From assembly GCA_945911685.1 (NCBI GenBank), contig CAMEAW010000108.1, positions 1 to 9,461 on the forward strand: a stretch of DNA of 9,461 nt, read 5' to 3'. Each line of letters begins with the position of its first letter. The stretch's first letter is position 1. Below, one piece after another: positions 1 through 6,014 of this stretch. This stretch comes from Bordetella parapertussis. GTDB lineage: Bacteria; Pseudomonadota; Gammaproteobacteria; Burkholderiales; Burkholderiaceae_B. The notes beneath the pieces were generated by a model. It did no database searches, was not told the DNA's origin, and was given only the letters and a program-made list of their open reading frames with translations. The position numbers were made by a program, and so were the translations under genes.

Positions 1-422
1 ACGAGGGCGACCGGCCAGGCTAATTCAGTTTCATCGATGCGCCCGGTTGAATAACCTTCAAAAAAAACTTTCCAGACCTGATAGAAAAAAAGACTTAAAA
101 AAAGTGTGGTGAGAATGTCGCCGATTGTCGTGGCGATACGCGTGGCCTTACCCGGAAACCATTCTTGTAAGAGATCAATTCGCACGTGAATACCTTCTTG
201 CAGTGCGTGGCTCGTTGCAAAAAATACAACAAAGCAAAGAAGATAGGCGCAGACTGGATAAGACCAGGTGTCTGGCGTACCCAGCACGTAGCGTGTATAG
301 ACTCCGTAACAACCAATTAAGGTGATGAGTAATACTAACCATCCCGCTATCGTCGCCAGAAAGTGATTCAGACGAAAGACTCGATCTCTAAATTGCGACC
401 AAAATACTTGCTGAGTACTCAT
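1..422 (-). CDS. dctQ: TRAP transporter small permease, DctQ family (partial, C-terminus beyond window)
   Basis: This is the small membrane subunit of a TRAP (tripartite ATP-independent periplasmic) importer, which works with a large permease DctM and a DctP receptor in the inner membrane. The frame is open from the ATG at 422 to the window edge and gives 140 residues; family members usually have about 160-190, so only the last part is missing. Three hydrophobic segments are visible at about residues 21-43, 55-74 and 97-121. The family-typical RYV..TPDTW stretch (44-53) is followed by EGIHVRIDLL (76-85), which matches the conserved EG.H...D region of DctQ. The start ATG overlaps the TGA of the upstream dehydrogenase by 4 bases (ATGA), with a GGGAGG 3 bases upstream, so translational coupling is likely. 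The next gene should be dctM, outside the window. Family assignment is firm; the substrate is unknown. Confidence 0.88.
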   Translation of the reverse strand, partial: MSTQQVFWSQFRDRVFRLNHFLATIAGWLVLLITLIGCYGVYTRYVLGTPDTWSYPVCAYLLCFVVFFATSHALQEGIHVRIDLLQEWFPGKATRIATTIGDILTTLFLSLFFYQVWKVFFEGYSTGRIDETELAWPVAL

Positions 423-1180
423 AAGCCTCCCGCAACGTCAATGGTGGTGCCGGTGACGTAGTCTGGGGCGTCGAGTAGCGCCCAAATCACGACCTCAGCG
501 ATCTCTTTTGCCTCTGCGGCACGACCAATCGGCGTCACCTGAGCCAGGCGGTCTATCCGTTCGGGTGCACCGGCAATGGCGTGTAAGTTGGTCGCTACGC
601 CGCCCGGGGCAACTCCTGTGACTTGGACCCCTTCCTTCGCGACCTCGCGCGCCAAGCCCAAAGTGAAGGTATTCAAGGCGGCTTTCGATGCAGCATAGTC
701 AACCCAGTCGTTCGGGCTGCCGGTTCGGCTTGCAATCGAAGACACATTAATAATTCGTCCGCCGCTACCACCATGCTTGGTCGAGAGGCGTTTGAGTGCT
801 TGCTGGGCGCAGAGTATGGGACCAATGACGTTGATGTCAAAAGTTTTACGCAGAGTGTCGATATCTAACGTGTCGATGCGTCTGCCGGCTTTACCAACAA
901 ATCCCGCGTTGTTGACTAAACCACCCAGCGCACCAAACTTTGCATCGCATTTCTCAAACAGACTCAATACCGAGGACGGCTCTGAGACGTCGGCCTGCAC
1001 CATGCAAAACAACTGACCTTGCTCCTCGAGCTCGCGCGCTAGCAGTTGCGCCTCGGTGATGCGGCTCGTGTAGTTAAAACAAACCGGTATCTTGCGCGCA
1101 GCAAGCAGTCGGACAATTTCTGCCCCAATGCCTCGGCTCCCACCGGTCACGATGACGGGCCGTTGTTTTGTTTGAGTCAT
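419..1180 (-). CDS. SDR family oxidoreductase, YgfF/FabG-like
   Basis: This is a classical short-chain dehydrogenase/reductase of 253 residues, normal for the family, and a cytosolic NAD(P)-dependent enzyme that oxidises a hydroxyl or reduces a keto group. Visible motifs are the Rossmann glycine motif TGGSRGIG (12-19), D64 in the ADVS turn, NNAG (90-93), N117 of the catalytic tetrad, S148 in NVSS, and the Y162/K166 pair in YAASK. The C-terminus YVTGTTIDVAGG (241-252) is standard. The stretch GGSGG..INVSS.ASR.GSP...VDYAASK closely resembles E. coli YgfF as remembered, a sugar-dehydrogenase-like SDR of uncertain substrate, so YgfF-like is preferred over FabG proper. It lies between dctP (25 bases upstream) and dctQ (4-base overlap), which suggests it acts on the imported compound or a product of it. 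Upstream of the ATG only a weak AGG is seen as a ribosome site. Subfamily is moderately sure; substrate is unknown. Confidence 0.93.
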   Translation of the reverse strand: MTQTKQRPVIVTGGSRGIGAEIVRLLAARKIPVCFNYTSRITEAQLLARELEEQGQLFCMVQADVSEPSSVLSLFEKCDAKFGALGGLVNNAGFVGKAGRRIDTLDIDTLRKTFDINVIGPILCAQQALKRLSTKHGGSGGRIINVSSIASRTGSPNDWVDYAASKAALNTFTLGLAREVAKEGVQVTGVAPGGVATNLHAIAGAPERIDRLAQVTPIGRAAEAKEIAEVVIWALLDAPDYVTGTTIDVAGGL

Positions 1181-1205
1181 GTTTAAACGCCTGTTAAGTT
1201 TTATC

Positions 1206-2261
1206 TTAAGGGCATTCAGAAATATCGCCGACTGTTGGTCGAGCTAACACTTGAGGACGATAGCGTTTGATGACTTCAATAATGCGCGTACCGTCTGCGC
1301 TCGTTTTGGGAGAAATCTCTTTGTCGAAGACATCCGTCGCCGCGGCAACTAAGCGATCAAATTCTGCTTGTTTAGGTACGCAGAATTTCGCACCGCGTTC
1401 TCCAAGAGTTTTCATCGTTTGTTCGTAACCCTGTGTGTAGGCAATGAGCCCCCAATCCATCGTCTCTTGGCCGACTTTTAGCATGATTGCGCGATCTGCC
1501 TCAGACAGGCGCTTCCAGCGGTCGTTGCTAATGTTGATCGTTGCAAACGCGATTGAATGATCAACACGGGTAATGAATTTTGCGGGCTCATATAGCTTTA
1601 AAGACAATATGCCGCTGTAAATCATGAGCGTGCAGTTCACGGTGCCCAGATCGAGCGCGTTATATAGCTCTGCGGGAGCGAAGACGACGGGGCTCCCACC
1701 CCAGCGCTTGATTGTCTCGGCTTGCCAGCGACCCGCAGTGCGAAGCTTGACGCCTTTCCATTGCTCAGGACCGCTTAAAAAACGATCTCTGCACGTGATG
1801 GGGTCGGGCAATAACGAGGGTGGTGCAGAGACGGCACGCGAGCCTCTTTTTTCGTAGATCTTATCGACCAGAGGCAAGACCTCGCGATTAAAGGCACCAA
1901 GGCCTTTAGGGTCAAGCGGAAAACTGAAGGGAACATCAAACCCAGCCAGATCAATGATTTCACCCGACACATAGGGTGTAAACGACAAGGCTGCGTCAAC
2001 CACGCCATCGCGCATGGCATCGACCATTTTGTTGCCCACTAAGCTGCCGGACCAATGAATGCGAAACTTGATGCGGCCATCGGTAGCTTTTGTGACGCCT
2101 TCTGTCCAGTGCTTGACCGAAAGCGAAGAAAAGTCTGACTCAGGAAACACTGAGGCGAACTCTAGGGTTTGTGCGTTTGCAGGCGCGATACAAGTGAGTG
2201 CGACCAAGCTCGCACAGGATATCGCCCAGTTTTTTAGTTGCTTTTTGATTAATGTCTGCAT
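1206..2261 (-). CDS. dctP: TRAP transporter solute receptor, DctP family
   Basis: This is the periplasmic receptor of the TRAP importer whose small permease is encoded two genes downstream. The frame extends to an ATG at 2273, but the ATG at 2261 is preferred: GGAG sits 6 bases before it, while the 2273 start would place that GGAG inside the coding region. The protein is then 351 residues with a Sec signal peptide (KKQLK, a hydrophobic core, then a PANA|Q cleavage site). Residue numbers below count from the 2273 ATG. R178 in the GVKLRTAG segment is the conserved arginine that contacts the ligand carboxylate in characterised DctP proteins. It is followed by WGGSPVVFAPAELYNALDLG (191-210), the usual hinge and ligand region. 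The family's common GTVDG reads GTVNCT here, and four cysteines remain in the mature chain (161, 214, 298, 354). The ligand is presumably an organic acid (inference). Confidence 0.92.
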   Translation of the reverse strand: MQTLIKKQLKNWAISCASLVALTCIAPANAQTLEFASVFPESDFSSLSVKHWTEGVTKATDGRIKFRIHWSGSLVGNKMVDAMRDGVVDAALSFTPYVSGEIIDLAGFDVPFSFPLDPKGLGAFNREVLPLVDKIYEKRGSRAVSAPPSLLPDPITCRDRFLSGPEQWKGVKLRTAGRWQAETIKRWGGSPVVFAPAELYNALDLGTVNCTLMIYSGILSLKLYEPAKFITRVDHSIAFATINISNDRWKRLSEADRAIMLKVGQETMDWGLIAYTQGYEQTMKTLGERGAKFCVPKQAEFDRLVAAATDVFDKEISPKTSADGTRIIEVIKRYRPQVLARPTVGDISECP

Positions 2262-2281
2262 CATTGTCTCCATTTATCGAT

Positions 2282-2299
2282 ACGACCTCAGCGAGTCGT
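2282..2299. repeat. Short hairpin between the VOC gene and dctP
   Basis: ACGAC at 2282-2286 and GTCGT at 2295-2299 pair, and CTC/GAG pairs inside them, giving a roughly 7-base stem with one bulged C and a three-base loop. In the minus-strand message it lies between the VOC stop and the dctP ribosome site. No T-run follows, so it does not look like an intrinsic terminator. It could be an mRNA processing or stability stem that sets receptor levels relative to its neighbours (inference). Confidence 0.4.
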
Positions 2300-2301
2300 T
2301 A

Positions 2302-2907
2302 TTAGGTTAATTGACTGGTAATAATTTCAATTTTTCTAGACGGATCTTTGCCATCCCAATTCACCGAAGCTTGTTGCATTAAAGACAGAAACTTCAACTG
2401 AGTATCGTTGTATTCGATCAGCTCAAGCATGCCGGGTAGGTCGCCTGTCGTGTCAAAGTAGGCAAACCGAATGCCCCGTGGCGTCAGTCCTTCAAAGGCT
2501 AAGACATAGCCCATTTTTTGATAGCGAGCCACATCGACCTCGTACTGGGTGGTCGCCATGCCTAAATGATGAAAACCATAGCCCTTTTTCTTGATGACAT
2601 CCCAATACACAGAGGGCTTGTCATCGAGCGGCTGAATCACTTCAAAGCACATGTTGCCTGAGAAACTCAGTGCCAGCCCCATGCGCATATCGGTGGGTTT
2701 GCCCCGGTATGAGGCTTCTTTCAGCGTGTAGCCATTTGAGTAGAACCATGGGCCGATATTAAATTTTTCACTAAATTCAGTGATCGACTTTTGCAAGTCT
2801 TCAACGACGTAGGCAACCTGCACAATGCCGCCCAAGGGTTGGCCAAAAATATTTTCAATCACGTGTGTCTCCGGTAGCGTCGCGACAGTCTTTGTGTCGA
2901 GCTGCAT
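2302..2907 (-). CDS. VOC/glyoxalase-fold metalloprotein
   Basis: This is a vicinal-oxygen-chelate superfamily protein of 201 residues, made of a paired βαβββ core with an N-terminal lead of about 25 residues and a C-terminal tail of about 35. Family members bind a divalent metal and catalyse isomerisation, epimerisation, dioxygenation or glutathione transfer. Candidate metal ligands are at the usual places: Q30 in GGIVQVAYVV, E89 in CFEVIQP, H114 in GFHHLGM and E162 in GMLELIEY. The first half (AYVVEDLQKSITEF) and the GFHHLG opening of the second half resemble the Glyoxalase_4 and methylmalonyl-CoA-epimerase-like branch. It is the first gene of the minus-strand TRAP operon, 40 bases before dctP. 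The ATG has only an A-rich leader and no clear Shine-Dalgarno sequence. Fold and metal site are well supported; the reaction is not known. Confidence 0.88.
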   Translation of the reverse strand: MQLDTKTVATLPETHVIENIFGQPLGGIVQVAYVVEDLQKSITEFSEKFNIGPWFYSNGYTLKEASYRGKPTDMRMGLALSFSGNMCFEVIQPLDDKPSVYWDVIKKKGYGFHHLGMATTQYEVDVARYQKMGYVLAFEGLTPRGIRFAYFDTTGDLPGMLELIEYNDTQLKFLSLMQQASVNWDGKDPSRKIEIITSQLT

Positions 2908-2924
2908 TATTTTTAGAATTGATT

Positions 2925-2959
2925 TTTATAGGTTATAGCAGAGCTTGAAGCTTTTTGAA
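2925..2959 (-). promoter_or_regulatory. Candidate promoter for the VOC-TRAP operon
   Basis: On the minus strand, TTCAAA (plus-strand 2954-2959) and TATAAC (2932-2937) lie 16 bases apart, a 4/6 and a 5/6 match to the sigma-70 elements. A second -10-like TATAAA lies at 2925-2930. The 11-base odd palindrome AGCTTGAAGCT (2942-2952) fills the spacer. The predicted leader before the ATG at 2907 is short, about 18 bases. The call rests on sequence matches only. Confidence 0.35.
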
Positions 2960-2961
2960 AT

Positions 2962-2987
2962 GTCTTCGACTGTGTGAAGCCGAAGAC
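2962..2987. promoter_or_regulatory. Inverted repeat in the divergent control region (candidate operator)
   Basis: GTCTTCG (2962-2968) and CGAAGAC (2981-2987) are perfect 7-base inverted arms separated by 12 bases. The centre-to-centre distance of 19 bases would put both half-sites on nearly the same DNA face, as dimeric repressors or activators prefer. The repeat lies between the candidate -35 elements of the two divergent promoters and almost touches both. It is not followed by a T-run and lies between gene starts, so a terminator role is unlikely. No regulator gene is visible in the window. Confidence 0.45.
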
Positions 2988-2988
2988 G

Positions 2989-3017
2989 TTGACATTACAG
3001 AACTCACGCCCTAAGCT
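2989..3017 (+). promoter_or_regulatory. Candidate promoter for the ABC importer operon
   Basis: TTGACA at 2989-2994 is a perfect -35 match, and 17 bases later TAAGCT (3012-3017) is a poor, 3/6 -10 match. Transcription would start near 3024, leaving a leader of about 68 bases before the receptor ATG at 3092. The weak -10 would fit dependence on an activator (inference). Confidence 0.35.
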
Positions 3018-3091
3018 CCATGAACAATGAGATCGGCGCCCGTGACTGTTTTATGTGGCGTTGCAACAATAATAAATACCGGAGACCCTCC

Positions 3092-4108
3092 ATGAAACAA
3101 ACATTGCTTGGCAGCATCTTGGTTGCTTGTGCGCTACAAGGCGTGACCCCCGTCGCTGCCCAAACAAACGAGTACGGCAGCCCCGAGTTAATTAAGGCCG
3201 CCACCAAAGAGGGTAAGTTGGTGCTCTACACCACGATGGATAAAGAAAACACCATGCGTGCGATCGGGCTGTTTAATAAGCGCTTTCCGGGCATTGATGT
3301 TCAGGTATTGCGGATGCCGGGTGGGCAGTTGGTGACGCGTGTGCAGGCTGAAATTGCGGCGGGCAAATTAGCTGCTGACATTGTGTCTTTTTCTGATCAA
3401 GCGCAAGTTGACAGTGTGCAGACAGCTTTTGCTGATTACGCTCCACCAAACGCAAGTGGCTTTCCTGTCCCTAATGCAGCCAAGAAGGCCTGGCCACTGA
3501 CCATGGCAGCCTGGTGTATTGGGTACAACACTGAGTTGGTAAAGAACCCACCTAAGTCATGGGCTGAACTCACCGACCCGCAATACAAGGGCAAGCTAGG
3601 CGAGGTCACGATTTTGACAGGTGGCACGGGTTGGATCCGTTCGATGTTTGAACGTGAGACGCTCGGAGAGGGTTATTGGGCAGCCTTGGCAGCAAACAAA
3701 CCAAAGATATTTCCAAGTGGCGTGCCGTTGAGCGATGCTTTGCTTCGCGGTGAGGTCTCTGTGGCTGCGATTATTACCAATCAGATTTTGCCACGCACCA
3801 AAGAAGGCGCTCCAATTACTTGTAACTTTCCAAAAGAAGGTATCCCTGTCATTGAACTGCCGATCAGTCTGGTGAAAAATGCCAAGGCGCCAAATGCTGC
3901 AACCTTGTTTATGAATTGGTCACTTTCAAAAGAAGGGCAGTCGATTGTGGTCAATGACTGGAAAATGTTTTCGGCGCTGAGCGGCACGCCGTCGCCCGAG
4001 GGTTTTGACCCCACGATTCATAAAATTTGGCGAGCAGATCCAGCTAAAACTGCCGCGAATCGCGAGACTTGGACTAAAGAGTGGACGCAGTTGTTTAATT
4101 GGCGCTAA
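3092..4108 (+). CDS. ABC transporter periplasmic substrate-binding protein (AfuA/FbpA-like, family 1/6)
   Basis: This is the receptor of the importer formed with the next two genes. An in-frame ATG exists at 3020, but the ATG at 3092 is chosen because GGAG lies 7 bases upstream and the protein then begins with a Sec signal peptide (MKQTLLGSIL..., cleavage after VAA at residue 23). The 338-residue chain opens with ELIKAATKEGKLVLYTTMD (32-50), the usual first strand of this type II binding-protein family. Other family features are LQ/TRVQAEIAAGKLAADIV (about 80-98), PKSWAELTDPQYKGKL (154-169) and the late NAATLFMNWSLSKEGQ (268-283). Ferric receptors carry an adjacent tyrosine pair in the second lobe; the corresponding region here reads ITNQILPR (228-235), so ferric iron is unlikely. 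Two mature cysteines, C142 and C244, could form a disulfide. The substrate is unknown, perhaps an organic or phosphonate-like solute. Confidence 0.9.
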   Translation: MKQTLLGSILVACALQGVTPVAAQTNEYGSPELIKAATKEGKLVLYTTMDKENTMRAIGLFNKRFPGIDVQVLRMPGGQLVTRVQAEIAAGKLAADIVSFSDQAQVDSVQTAFADYAPPNASGFPVPNAAKKAWPLTMAAWCIGYNTELVKNPPKSWAELTDPQYKGKLGEVTILTGGTGWIRSMFERETLGEGYWAALAANKPKIFPSGVPLSDALLRGEVSVAAIITNQILPRTKEGAPITCNFPKEGIPVIELPISLVKNAKAPNAATLFMNWSLSKEGQSIVVNDWKMFSALSGTPSPEGFDPTIHKIWRADPAKTAANRETWTKEWTQLFNWR

Positions 4109-4116
4109 GTTTTAGC

Positions 4117-5874
4117 ATGCAGACGCGAGCTGCTGAACCGGTTGCGCCAGCTCGCCTTGCGCAAAAGACCGTAGCGCTATTTTCGAGTTGGTTTTGGTCT
4201 GGCTTACTGCTGATCATTCTGGCTTTGCTGGTCATTTATCCAATGATCATGCTAGTGGTTGGCGCTCTGACCGACATGGATCCTATTACAGAGGGGATTG
4301 ATGTTTCGCGCTTTGCGCTGCATCACTTTTCAGCTGCTTTAACCAATCCGAATGCCTCTGCCGCATTGCTCAATTCGTTGATCGCATGTGGGGGCGGCGC
4401 GGTCGTAGCTGTGGTGGTTGGTTTGTCTTTTTCGTGGATGGTCGTGCGAACTAACATGCCAGGCCGAAAGCTGATCGCGGCTCTCTCTTACATTCCGTTG
4501 TTTGTCCCGCCGATGGTGGGCGCTATTGCCTGGTCTCTCTTGGGGTCACCTACGACCGGTCTGCTAAATACTTTTTTTAAATGGTTTGATCTCGAGGCCC
4601 GGATCAACATCTACTCGATGGGTGGGTTGATTGCAGTGTTCGGCATGTACTACGCGCCCTATGTATATATGTTCACGGCTTCGGCGCTGCGCAACATGGA
4701 TCCCACACTTGAAGAAGCCTCTGAAATTAGTGGCGCCAGTGCCTTCTACACCCAGTTGCACGTGACGTTCCCTTTGATTCTGCCTGCGATCCTATCAAGT
4801 ATGTTGCTCTCCTTTGTGGTGATGTTAGGGATATACGGAATTCCATCGGTTCTGGGTTCTCAATCTGGAATCATGTTGCTCAGTACCTATTTGTTTCAAC
4901 TGACGTCCTGGAGTCCGCCTCTTTATAACGCAGCTGCAGCGGTTTCGATCTTGATGATTATTGTTGCTGCAGTGCTGGTATTGATTCAGCAAAAAGTGTT
5001 GTCTAAACGCAGCTTCATCACGATCAGTGGTAAAGGTTTTCGCCCTCGTGAGTTAAATCTTGGCCTCTGGAAATGGTTGATGTTTATCTTTGCGATGATC
5101 TATTTGATGGTTGTCGTAGTCTTGCCGATCGGGGCACTTGCTATCGCAGCCACTAGAAAATTCATGTTTGTACCCACAATGGCAAGTCTGTTTGAGTTTA
5201 AACAGTACTCTTGGGGACATTTTCAAACAGTGCTAGCCGATCAGCAGACGATCCAGTCTGTCTGGAATACCCTGGTCATTGGTTGCACCACAGCTGTAGT
5301 GGGTGGTGTTCTGGCTTTTGCAATTGGCTATACCGTTCAGCGTAGGGATGCCCCGGCTGCGCGTGTCATTGATTTGATTTCGACCTTGCCAGCGGCTGTC
5401 CCGGGTTTGATCGTTGGGGTTGCGTACCTATGGGCTTGGATCGGTCTGCCAATCGGTCTGTACGGCACAATCTGGATTTTGGTATTTGCCTTTGTGGGGC
5501 GCTTTATCCCGGATACGGTCAAAGTGTTGTCGACTTCACTTGCACAAATTCATCCTGAGTTAAAGGAAGCCGCATGGATATCTGGCAAGGGGCCGTTGCG
5601 AACGATCACCACCATCATCCTGCCGTTGGCTAAACCCGGCGTCGCAGCGGCCATGACGCTTTTGTTTGTACTTGCCATCCGAGAGCTCGGATCTTCACTT
5701 TTTTTGTATACGACTGACACGATGATGATGGCGATCGCGCTTTTGAATCTGTATGAAAGTGGCACCTTAGGGACTGCAGCAGCTTTCGGTTTAGCGCAGG
5801 TAGTGTTGCTTGGGTTGCTGATCGGGGTTGCGAATCGTTTATCGGGTGGTTCAACAAGTTCGAGTGTCGGGTGA
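4117..5874 (+). CDS. ABC transporter permease, fused two-domain (FbpB/AfuB-like)
   Basis: This inner-membrane permease carries two permease domains in one chain, as in FbpB/ThiP-type importers, and so forms the whole channel alone. It has 585 residues from the ATG at 4117, 8 bases after the receptor stop. An in-frame TTG at 4099 would overlap the receptor gene by 10 bases and has no better ribosome site, so ATG is preferred. Around a dozen hydrophobic segments are visible. Each half has an EAA coupling loop that docks on the ATPase: EEASEISG...FPLILPA at about residues 199-224, and KEAAWISGKG...ILPLAKPG at about 483-508. A hydrophilic linker (SKRSFITISGKGFRPREL, about 296-313) separates the halves. 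The second half continues to a serine/glycine-rich tail. The fusion is typical of the family rather than odd. Confidence 0.93.
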   Translation: MQTRAAEPVAPARLAQKTVALFSSWFWSGLLLIILALLVIYPMIMLVVGALTDMDPITEGIDVSRFALHHFSAALTNPNASAALLNSLIACGGGAVVAVVVGLSFSWMVVRTNMPGRKLIAALSYIPLFVPPMVGAIAWSLLGSPTTGLLNTFFKWFDLEARINIYSMGGLIAVFGMYYAPYVYMFTASALRNMDPTLEEASEISGASAFYTQLHVTFPLILPAILSSMLLSFVVMLGIYGIPSVLGSQSGIMLLSTYLFQLTSWSPPLYNAAAAVSILMIIVAAVLVLIQQKVLSKRSFITISGKGFRPRELNLGLWKWLMFIFAMIYLMVVVVLPIGALAIAATRKFMFVPTMASLFEFKQYSWGHFQTVLADQQTIQSVWNTLVIGCTTAVVGGVLAFAIGYTVQRRDAPAARVIDLISTLPAAVPGLIVGVAYLWAWIGLPIGLYGTIWILVFAFVGRFIPDTVKVLSTSLAQIHPELKEAAWISGKGPLRTITTIILPLAKPGVAAAMTLLFVLAIRELGSSLFLYTTDTMMMAIALLNLYESGTLGTAAAFGLAQVVLLGLLIGVANRLSGGSTSSSVG

Positions 5875-5919
5875 AAGCGATAATATTCAGGTCCCTGCTG
5901 AGCTTGTTGGCGCTCGCTG
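5875..5919 (+). other. Spacer between permease stop and the 38-base repeats
   Basis: This stretch has no convincing gene, promoter or terminator. Its last 20 bases (from TTGTT at 5905, ending in GCTGATG) faintly resemble the 3' part of the repeat units that follow, so it may contain a decayed fourth unit. That resemblance is too weak to call. Confidence 0.3.
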
Positions 5920-6014
5920 ATGGCAGCCACACTCGGGGATTTGTTAGAGAGCAGATGATGCCAGTCACACTCGATGATTTTTTGGAGATTGGATGATGGC
6001 GGTCACACTTGATG
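5920..6014 (+). repeat. 38-base tandem repeat duplicating the start of the ATPase gene
   Basis: Two full units (5920-5957 and 5958-5995) agree at 29 of 38 positions, and a partial third (5996-6014) agrees with the second at 16 of 19. The third is the true 5' end of the ATPase gene (ATG GCG GTC ACA CTT GAT). Starting at their ATGs, the full units encode MAATLGDLLESR and MPVTLDDFLEIG, while the gene begins MAVTLD. Each 12-codon frame ends in a TGA that shares one base with the next ATG (TGATG at 5956-5960 and 5994-5998). The period is not a multiple of three, so each unit shifts the frame. The second unit supplies the GGAG (5984-5987) that serves the real start. Tandem duplication by slippage is the simplest origin; a translational relay is possible (inference). 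Confidence 0.8.

Noticed and set aside
95..316. Minus-strand open frame of 73 codons
   Set aside because: It lies in another frame of the real dctQ gene, whose frame is open through the whole stretch and shows the DctQ membrane segments and EG.H...D motif.
1194..1209. TTAAG/CTTAA inverted repeat between dctP and the SDR gene
   Set aside because: It is a 5-base, AT-rich stem that would barely fold, and it lies within a tight operon; chance is sufficient.
2962..2987. Rho-independent terminator
   Set aside because: The inverted repeat lies between two divergent gene starts, has a 12-base loop and no T-run on either side.
3020..3091. Upstream in-frame start for the ABC receptor
   Set aside because: The extra 24 residues are polar, precede a clear signal peptide, and the ATG at 3092 has a well-placed GGAG.
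5875..5992. A lost small gene between permease and ATPase
   Set aside because: The only codable segments are the 12-codon repeat units; no longer frame or protein-family signal exists, so repeat duplication explains it better.
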